From Urinicoccus timonensis (lineage in GTDB: Bacteria > Bacillota > Clostridia > Tissierellales > Peptoniphilaceae), in the NCBI RefSeq assembly GCF_900232945.1, contig NZ_OCTU01000001.1, forward strand, positions 194,723 through 205,203: 10,481 nt of DNA. The letters run 5' to 3'. The position numbers and the translations under genes were made by a program. A model generated the notes under the pieces. That model saw nothing but the letters and a program-made list of their open reading frames with translations, was not told the DNA's origin and did no database searches. Positions 5,610-10,481 of this stretch are shown piece after piece. Positions within the stretch are counted from its first letter, which is position 1, and every line of letters begins with the position of its first letter.

Positions 5610-6905
5610 CTACTTTTCTAACAAACTGTTAATCTTTTCTTGGGTTGTGGTCATGGATTCTTGAACATTGGCTCCAGCCAAAATTTCATCCCGCATGTCT
5701 AAAAGAAGTTGTTCAGCTTGTAGACCGGCATTTCCAGGGAAGGAGGCCCAAGACACGACGTCTTTAGATTGTTCAATGGCTGGCTTCATCATTTGATTTT
5801 CTTCCAAGAAGGCCTTGAGACCATTTTCAGCTTCAGCAACACCTTTTCGTGGAGGAGTGTAGCCTGTTCCCTTGGTCCAAGTAGCCATTTGTTCAACTCC
5901 GTAAAGGTATTTCTCAAATTCCCAAGCGGCTTTAATTTGGTCCTTATCTGTAGCTGTAATGGCTAAAAAGCAACCGCCAGCTGGGACACACCGGTCTTTT
6001 CCTGCAAAGGTAGGAGATTTTACAGCAGCAACGTCGAATTGAGCACCCTTTTGGATTTGTTCACGACGGGCAATCGTTGTGTAACACATGGCAATGTTTC
6101 CGTCTACGAAAGATTGAACTCCTTCGTCCCAGGAAATATGGATGGCTGATCCGTCTTGAACCATGGCTTGGTAGAGCTCCATGGCTTCGATTCCTTGAGG
6201 ATCGGCAAAACTTGCCTTATGGTCTTGGATCATCTTGCCACCATTGGATTCTACCAGGGCTTGTTGGGCCCAAAAATCTTGGGGCTCTTGAATGTAAAGA
6301 CCATACTTACCGGTTTTTTCCTTGATGGTTTTGGCGAATTGGCTAACTTCTTGCCAGGTTTGAGGTCCAGCTTCTGGTAGGCCACATTCTTTTAAGATGT
6401 CCCGGTTAATGTAGAGGACTGGAGTGGATAGAGAGTAGGGAATCCCAACTTGGTCACCCTTGGAATTTTTTGCCAGGTCTAGGATGTTGGGGAGGAAGTT
6501 TTCTTTTAAGAAATCAGGATCTTCCTTGTCAAATTCATCAATGGCCTCTTGGGGAGATACATAGTCAAAGTTATTGGAAAAATAGTCTAAGAAGGCCCAG
6601 CCGATTTGGGCAATAGCTGGAGATTCCTTGGCGGCTTGTTTGGCTTGGAGGTTTTGCATTAAGCCCTTGTACATATCAGGATTATAGGTGGCCACTACTT
6701 CAATGTGGTCGTTGTTTTTATTAAAGTTGTCAACCAGTTCTTTGACACTAATCCCACCTTGGGTTTCGGCATTGACATGGTAGTATTCGATTTTGATCTT
6801 ACCGTCCTTGCCGTCCTTGGCAGGAGAAGATTCTGGAGCCTGGCCACAGGCAAAAAGACTAAGAGATAAGATAAGAATTGATAAAAGTACTACAAGTTTT
6901 TTCAT
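5610..6905 (-). CDS. ugpB: Solute-binding lipoprotein, UgpB-like (extracellular family 1)
   Basis: Captures solute outside the membrane and delivers it to the two permeases. A lipoprotein signal is evident: MKK, a hydrophobic core, then the lipobox LFAC with Cys20 as the acylated residue. The mature protein has the CUT1 binding-protein layout: a KIKIEYYHV strand, VKELVDNFNK (ligand lobe 1), YSLSTPVLYINRD (158-169) closely matching the SSTPVLYYNKD stretch of E. coli UgpB, FVDGNIAM (267-273), and GTGYTPPRKG (346-355) matching the TGYLP region of UgpB. These point to a glycerol-3-phosphate/glycerophosphodiester or related sugar ligand, though specificity cannot be settled from motifs. The length, 431 aa, is typical. 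It is the first gene of the operon; its ribosome binding site AAAGGA lies rather far (12 bases) from the ATG. The ugp label is a best match, and a general sugar-binding protein is the alternative. Confidence 0.85.
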   Translation of the reverse strand: MKKLVVLLSILILSLSLFACGQAPESSPAKDGKDGKIKIEYYHVNAETQGGISVKELVDNFNKNNDHIEVVATYNPDMYKGLMQNLQAKQAAKESPAIAQIGWAFLDYFSNNFDYVSPQEAIDEFDKEDPDFLKENFLPNILDLAKNSKGDQVGIPYSLSTPVLYINRDILKECGLPEAGPQTWQEVSQFAKTIKEKTGKYGLYIQEPQDFWAQQALVESNGGKMIQDHKASFADPQGIEAMELYQAMVQDGSAIHISWDEGVQSFVDGNIAMCYTTIARREQIQKGAQFDVAAVKSPTFAGKDRCVPAGGCFLAITATDKDQIKAAWEFEKYLYGVEQMATWTKGTGYTPPRKGVAEAENGLKAFLEENQMMKPAIEQSKDVVSWASFPGNAGLQAEQLLLDMRDEILAGANVQESMTTTQEKINSLLEK

Positions 6906-6936
6906 GGGTTTATTTCATCCTTTCAAATAGAGAGTC

Positions 6937-6952
6937 TGTTGGGAGTCCAACA
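6937..6952. promoter_or_regulatory. Palindrome over the inferred start of the ABC operon
   Basis: TGTTGG and CCAACA flank four bases in a perfect inverted repeat. It starts about where transcription would begin from the extended -10 at 6958-6966 and lies before the ribosome binding site. It may be a repressor operator or a 5'-UTR hairpin. The regulator is unknown. Confidence 0.5.
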
Positions 6953-6957
6953 TCAAA

Positions 6958-6966
6958 ATCATAGCA
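6958..6966 (-). promoter_or_regulatory. Extended -10 promoter of the ABC operon
   Basis: On the minus strand, TGC then TATGAT matches an extended -10 (TGnTATAAT) with one mismatch. No good -35 lies 17 bases upstream (AGTTTC), which is common for extended -10 promoters and for regulated ones. The inferred start is near 6951, about 45 bases before the ATG. Confidence 0.45.
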
Positions 6967-6980
6967 TAGGGAAATCTATG
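6965..6980. promoter_or_regulatory. Inverted repeat between -35 and -10 of the ABC promoter
   Basis: CATAG-N6-CTATG, a five-base perfect dyad in the spacer region of the promoter. A possible regulator site, but short enough to arise by chance. Confidence 0.25.
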
Positions 6981-7005
6981 GAAACTTAAGAAAGAAAAAA
7001 GTTTC
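6981..7005. promoter_or_regulatory. GAAACTT-N11-AAGTTTC dyad upstream of the ABC promoter
   Basis: A perfect seven-base inverted repeat with an 11-base A-rich spacer, its left arm over the -35 position of the ABC promoter. It is about 65 bases from the htpG -35, so it more likely serves the ABC operon. Operator role inferred. Confidence 0.35.
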
Positions 7006-7068
7006 TGTAAAAAATAAGGGAAAAAAGAAAAATGAACATAGTTAAATAAAAGGTGGAAGGAGTCTGGT

Positions 7069-7097
7069 TTGACAAAAGAGACGCTATAGACTAAAAT
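7069..7097 (+). promoter_or_regulatory. Sigma-A promoter of htpG-pepC
   Basis: TTGACA (7069-7074, perfect), a 17-base spacer, then TAAAAT (7092-7097, five of six). The start would fall near 7104, inside the CIRCE element. No second promoter is needed to explain htpG expression. Confidence 0.85.
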
Positions 7098-7098
7098 A

Positions 7099-7125
7099 TT
7101 AGCAGAGAAGCATTGAGAGTGCTAA
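7099..7125 (+). promoter_or_regulatory. CIRCE operator (HrcA repressor site)
   Basis: TTAGCAGAG-N9-GAGTGCTAA. The CIRCE consensus is TTAGCACTC-N9-GAGTGCTAA: the right arm matches 9 of 9 and the left arm 6 of 9, with exact nine-base spacing. It begins two bases after the -10 box and its last bases overlap the AAAGGAGG ribosome binding site (7124-7131), as at typical groE and dnaK operons. HrcA would block transcription and release it on heat or folding stress. Confidence 0.85.
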
Positions 7126-7137
7126 AGGAGGATTAGT

Positions 7138-9009
7138 ATGAATTATGAATTTAAAGCCCAATCAAAGCGTTTGATGGAGTTGATGATTCACTCCATTTAT
7201 ACAAATAAAGAAGTTTTTTTACGTGAATTGATTTCCAATGCCTCGGATGCAACGGACAAGATGTATTATGAATCCTTGACCAACCAAGATCTGACCTTTA
7301 ACAAGGATGACTATGTCATTGAGATCTTGCCGGACAAGGACAAGAGAACCCTAACCATCAAGGACCACGGCATTGGGATGGACCAAGAAGACCTGGTAGA
7401 CAACCTAGGGACCATTGCCCAAAGTGGGTCTTTGGATTTTAAGAAAAAGCTGGAAGACCAAGAAGATGCTGCTGAGCTTATTGGTCAGTTTGGGGTTGGA
7501 TTTTATTCTGCCTTTTTGGTGGCTGATAAGGTGGAAGTCTTGACTAAAAAGTTTGGCCAAGACCAGGCCTATCTCTGGACTTCTTCAGGAGTGGATGGTT
7601 TCACCATTGAAAAGGCCCAAAAAGAGGATCTGGGGACTTCCATTACCCTCCATTTAAAGGAAAACTTAGAAGACGAAAACTACGACCAATTCCTGGACAC
7701 CTACAAGATCCAAGAGATGGTAGCCCGGTATTCAAACTACATCCGCTACCCTATCCAAATGGAAGTGACCAAGTCTAGACCTATTGAAAATCCGGACCAG
7801 GAAGGCCAAGAGCCAAAATATGAATCCTACCAAGAAATAGAGACCCTAAACTCCATGGTCCCTATTTGGAAGAAAAATAAGAAGGACTTGACCCAAGAAG
7901 ACTATGAAAACTTCTACCATGACGAAGGTTTCGGCTTTGACAAACCCTTGGACCATATCCACATCAAGGTAGAAGGCCTGGTAAACTACCGGGGTATCCT
8001 ATATATTCCCTCTTCCGAACCCTTTAATTGGCGGTCCAAGGACTTTGAAAAGGGATTAAAACTCTATTCCAACGGAGTTTTGATTATGGACAAGTGCCAA
8101 CAACTCCTACCGGATGCCTTTTCCTTTGTAACTGGGGTCATCGATTCAGAAGACCTAAACCTCAACATTTCCCGGGAAATTTTGCAAGAAGACCGGGAGC
8201 TGAGGATCATTTCTAAAAATATTGAAAGAAAGATCAAGGACAAGCTCCTGGACCTGATGAAAAATCGCCGGGAAGACTATGTCAACTTCTATAAGACCTT
8301 TGGCCTGACCTTTAAGGCAGCCATCTACGAGTCCTTTGGTATGGAAAAAGACAAGTATTCAGACCTGCTTCTCTTTGTTTCCTCCAAGGACCAAGCCTAC
8401 ACCAGCCTGGACGACTACCTGGACCGGATGCAGGAAGATCAAGAAGCCATCTACTATGCAACAGGAGACAGCCTGGACAAGATGGACCAGCTGCCCCAAA
8501 AAGAAGCCATGGTAGAAAAAGGCCTAGAAATCCTTTATTTAACGGACCCCATTGACGAATTTGTCTTAAAGGCCATGACGGACTACAAGGGCAAGGCCTT
8601 TGTTTCCATCAATAGGGAAAAAGAAGAAAAAGTAGAAAAGACCCAAGAAGAAGAGGGCCTCTTTAAGGAAATGAAAGAGATTTTGGATGGAGAAGTGGTT
8701 GAAATCAAGGCTTCTGAAGACCTGGCTGACCACCCGGTTTGCCTCCTAAGTCGGGGAGAAGTTTCCATTGAAATGGAAAAAATCTTCCAAGCCCAAGGCC
8801 AAGACATCCAAGCGGAAAAAGTTTTGGAAATTAACAAGAACCACCCCATCTACCAAAAACTTCTAAGCCTAAAAGATAATGAAGAGATCTTGAAAAAATA
8901 CACCAAGCTCCTATACAACCAAGCCCGGTTAATTGAAGGCCTAGGTCTTCAAAACCCCAGCGACTATACAAAGACGATTTTCGACCTTTTAATGAAGGAG
9001 GACCAATGA
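7138..9009 (+). CDS. htpG: Molecular chaperone HtpG (Hsp90 family)
   Basis: Cytosolic ATP-dependent dimeric chaperone, 623 aa, normal for bacterial Hsp90. The N-terminal GHKL ATPase is intact: FLRELISNASDA with catalytic Glu30 and Mg-binding Asn34, DHGIGM with Asp76 and glycines 78/80, the lid region (NLGTIAQSGS, 89-98), and IGQFGVGFYSAF (115-126). The middle domain carries NISREILQED with the conserved Arg that contacts ATP phosphate. The C-terminal dimerisation domain ends without a eukaryotic MEEVD tail. The start is firm: AAAGGAGG lies six bases before the ATG, downstream of a sigma-A promoter and CIRCE site. It overlaps pepC by four bases (ATGA), so both are probably co-transcribed and translationally coupled. 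Codon use is richer in G/C-ending codons than in the IS genes. Confidence 0.97.
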   Translation: MNYEFKAQSKRLMELMIHSIYTNKEVFLRELISNASDATDKMYYESLTNQDLTFNKDDYVIEILPDKDKRTLTIKDHGIGMDQEDLVDNLGTIAQSGSLDFKKKLEDQEDAAELIGQFGVGFYSAFLVADKVEVLTKKFGQDQAYLWTSSGVDGFTIEKAQKEDLGTSITLHLKENLEDENYDQFLDTYKIQEMVARYSNYIRYPIQMEVTKSRPIENPDQEGQEPKYESYQEIETLNSMVPIWKKNKKDLTQEDYENFYHDEGFGFDKPLDHIHIKVEGLVNYRGILYIPSSEPFNWRSKDFEKGLKLYSNGVLIMDKCQQLLPDAFSFVTGVIDSEDLNLNISREILQEDRELRIISKNIERKIKDKLLDLMKNRREDYVNFYKTFGLTFKAAIYESFGMEKDKYSDLLLFVSSKDQAYTSLDDYLDRMQEDQEAIYYATGDSLDKMDQLPQKEAMVEKGLEILYLTDPIDEFVLKAMTDYKGKAFVSINREKEEKVEKTQEEEGLFKEMKEILDGEVVEIKASEDLADHPVCLLSRGEVSIEMEKIFQAQGQDIQAEKVLEINKNHPIYQKLLSLKDNEEILKKYTKLLYNQARLIEGLGLQNPSDYTKTIFDLLMKEDQ

Positions 9010-10331
9010 AAGAATTGACCCAAGACCTCCTGGAAAAATTTGACCAAGCCTACCTGGAAGACAAGACCAATGCAATCATTGAAGGAGCCATTTCCAATGT
9101 AGGTATCCGGGAAGCCAGCAAAAACCAAAGGCAAATCAACAAGCATTCCTTTGTCTTTAACCATGAAATAGACCATAAACACATCACCAATCAAAAGCAA
9201 ACAGGCCGGTGTTGGATGTTTGCCGCCCTGAATATGGCCCGGCCAAAGATTATGAAGGACCTGGACCTGGAAGAGTTTGAACTTTCTGAAAGCTACCTCT
9301 ACTTTTATGACAACCTGGAAAAAACCAATGTCTTTTTAGATATGGTTTGCAAGACCAAGGACCTGGATATTAATAGCCGGGAAGTTATCCATGCCCTGAA
9401 CTTCAAAACCGATGATGGGGGCTACTTTGAATACTTTAAGGCCCTAGTTGAAAAATACGGCCTGGTGCCAAAATCAGCCATGAAAGAAAGCTTTAACAGC
9501 CAAAATTCCGCCGACATGTTTGCCCGGATTGAAGAAGTCATTAAGAAATACGCCATGGACATCCGTCGGGCCCCGGAAGAAGATATGGACCGGCTCAAGG
9601 AAGAATGCCTGGCCAAGGTCTATACTATCCTGGCCAAGTGTATTGGTCGTCCCGTCCAAAAGTTTGACTTTGAATACCTGGACAAGGACAAAAACTACCA
9701 TATTGAAAAAAACATGACCCCCCAAGACTTTTACCACAAGTACCTGGATGGCTTTTACGACAACCTCATCCGCCTCATCCATGACCCCAGGCCTAGGAAC
9801 CCCTATGGCCGGGTCTACATCAATCCAGAAATTAAAAATCTCTTGGAAATTGATGGACTCAGGGGCCTCAACGTCCCCATAGACCAAATGAAAAAAGCCA
9901 TGATCCGGTCCCTGGAAGATGGTCGGACAGCCTGGTTTGCCTGTGATGTAGGGAAAATGAGCGACCGCAAGGCTGGAATCCTGGATGAAAGGCTCTACAA
10001 CTACCGGGAAAGCCTGGTGGACCCGGGAGATTTTTCCAAGGCCGACCGGATTGACTCCCGGCAGTCCATGGCCACCCATGCCATGAACATTACCGGAGTC
10101 AATATTCAAGACGGCCAAAGTCGTTTTTGGAAGGTAGAAAACTCCTGGGGAGAGAAAAATGGGAAAAAGGGTATCTTTTCCATGACCGATGCCTGGTTTG
10201 ATGCCTATGTCTATGAACTCATTGTCCACAAGGACTACCTAGACCCGGACTACCTAAAGGGTCTGGACCAAGAACCCATTTGCTACAGCCCCTACGATGC
10301 TTTTTGTACAGCTTTTGGAATGGTAAAATAA
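9006..10331 (+). CDS. pepC: Aminopeptidase C (bleomycin hydrolase family, peptidase C1B)
   Basis: Cytosolic cysteine aminopeptidase that trims peptides from the N-terminus; family members form hexameric self-compartmentalised barrels. The papain-like catalytic set is complete: oxyanion Gln63 and nucleophile Cys69 in NQKQTGRCWMFAALN, His358 in THAMNITGV and Asn379 in VENSWGEKNG. The length, 441 aa, is standard. The C-terminus differs from the usual ...WDPMGALA: it reads PYDAFCTAFGMVK, about four residues longer. As the C-terminal carboxylate sits in the active-site cleft of this family and sets aminopeptidase specificity, this is worth noting. The ATG is in the ATGA overlap with htpG, with AAGGAGG ending four bases upstream inside htpG. 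The gene would be induced with htpG by HrcA release. It ends about 20 bases before the inverted IS copy. Confidence 0.96.
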   Translation: MKELTQDLLEKFDQAYLEDKTNAIIEGAISNVGIREASKNQRQINKHSFVFNHEIDHKHITNQKQTGRCWMFAALNMARPKIMKDLDLEEFELSESYLYFYDNLEKTNVFLDMVCKTKDLDINSREVIHALNFKTDDGGYFEYFKALVEKYGLVPKSAMKESFNSQNSADMFARIEEVIKKYAMDIRRAPEEDMDRLKEECLAKVYTILAKCIGRPVQKFDFEYLDKDKNYHIEKNMTPQDFYHKYLDGFYDNLIRLIHDPRPRNPYGRVYINPEIKNLLEIDGLRGLNVPIDQMKKAMIRSLEDGRTAWFACDVGKMSDRKAGILDERLYNYRESLVDPGDFSKADRIDSRQSMATHAMNITGVNIQDGQSRFWKVENSWGEKNGKKGIFSMTDAWFDAYVYELIVHKDYLDPDYLKGLDQEPICYSPYDAFCTAFGMVK

Positions 10332-10345
10332 AAAGAACCTGCCGG
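10330..10345 (+). terminator. Remnant of the pepC terminator cut by the IS
   Basis: AAAAAGAACCTGCCGG follows the pepC stop and looks like the first half of a terminator stem, but the second half is absent and the IS end begins within a few bases. Its first ten bases are the exact complement of GGTTCTTTTT beside the other IS copy at 1414-1423. Confidence 0.4.
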
Positions 10346-10350
10346 AAAAA

Positions 10351-10481
10351 TGATGTGTACCCATAAAACTGGACACAATATTTAATTAATTCGTTGTAGT
10401 GGATGCTAACCTATACTTTGTAGGTGGCATCCATTTTGTTTTTGATTGAATTCTTTCGTTATTGTAATAATCTATATACTC
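10351..10481 (-). mobile_element. Right end of a second copy of the IS3-family element, inverted
   Basis: These 131 bases are the exact reverse complement of 1273-1403: the IS right terminus and the last 32 codons or so of orfB, ending at the window edge. Identity is complete by eye, so the two copies are recent or kept identical. Orientation is opposite to the first copy, with both right ends facing the 8947 bp between them. The rest of the element is outside the window. Confidence 0.93.
10367..10481 (-). CDS. OrfB of the second IS copy (3' end only)
   Basis: Reverse-strand reading gives the C-terminal part of the same OrfB (EYIDYYNNERIQ...PPTKYR...TTTN), identical to residues near 234-264 of the intact copy, with the stop at 10386-10388. 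It enters from the window edge, so whether this copy is intact cannot be told. Confidence 0.8.

Noticed and set aside
6906..7137. CcpA cre site controlling the sugar-type importer
   Set aside because: None of the dyads has the central CG or the cre arm pattern.
9474..10229. Long antisense open frame (251 codons) opposite pepC
   Set aside because: The plus strand encodes a complete PepC with its catalytic residues; the antisense frame follows from its codon use and has no ribosome binding site or recognisable motif.
1404..10350. Composite transposon carrying the ABC and stress operons
   Set aside because: The cargo is ordinary metabolism and chaperone genes with matching style and no accessory or resistance genes. 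No flanking target duplication can be seen, because both outer IS ends are outside the window.
1..10481. CRISPR array, tRNA, rRNA or riboswitch
   Set aside because: No spaced direct repeats, cloverleaf, rRNA-like sequence or familiar riboswitch core was recognised by reading both strands.

Overview
The window looks like a chromosomal segment of a low-GC Gram-positive bacterium (Bacillota). The signs are an HrcA/CIRCE operator, strong AGGAGG-type ribosome binding sites, TTG starts, a lipoprotein-type solute-binding protein and an AT-rich base composition. An anaerobic-coccus (Tissierellia/Peptoniphilaceae-like) origin is possible, but this rests on general style only and is low confidence.

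Layout. (1) 1-1403: 3' portion of an IS3-family (IS150-like) insertion sequence, with orfA cut by the window edge and an intact orfB carrying the DDE triad. (2) 1458-1676, minus strand: a small unknown 72-residue protein. (3) 1677-1987: a non-coding stretch with a weak hairpin, a promoter for the small gene and a cluster of DnaA-box-like motifs, one of them a perfect consensus. (4) 1988-6905, minus strand: a compact five-gene operon in the order solute-binding lipoprotein, permease, permease, ATPase, metal-dependent TIM-barrel enzyme. It resembles the UgpBAEC glycerol-3-phosphate/glycerophosphodiester importer, with a xylose-isomerase-like TIM-barrel protein in the place where a ugpQ phosphodiesterase might be expected. 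(5) 6906-7137: a divergent control region with an extended -10 promoter and three dyads for the ABC operon, and a sigma-A promoter plus CIRCE operator for the stress operon. (6) 7138-10331, plus strand: htpG (Hsp90) and pepC (C1B aminopeptidase), overlapping by ATGA. (7) 10351-10481: the right end of a second copy of the same IS in opposite orientation, identical over 131 bp to the first.

How it fits together. The ABC operon probably imports a phosphorylated or sugar-like solute, and the terminal TIM-barrel protein may process it or a product. The htpG-pepC pair would couple protein folding with peptide turnover under HrcA heat-shock control. The two inverted IS copies bracket 8947 bp and could recombine to flip it. 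Both IS right ends abut half of a terminator-like hairpin with the same AGAACC/GGTTCT core.

No wholly new system is evident. The points most worth following are the CIRCE-controlled htpG-pepC operon, the DnaA-box cluster away from dnaA, the terminator halves at both IS ends, and the palindrome over the inferred transcription start of the ABC operon.
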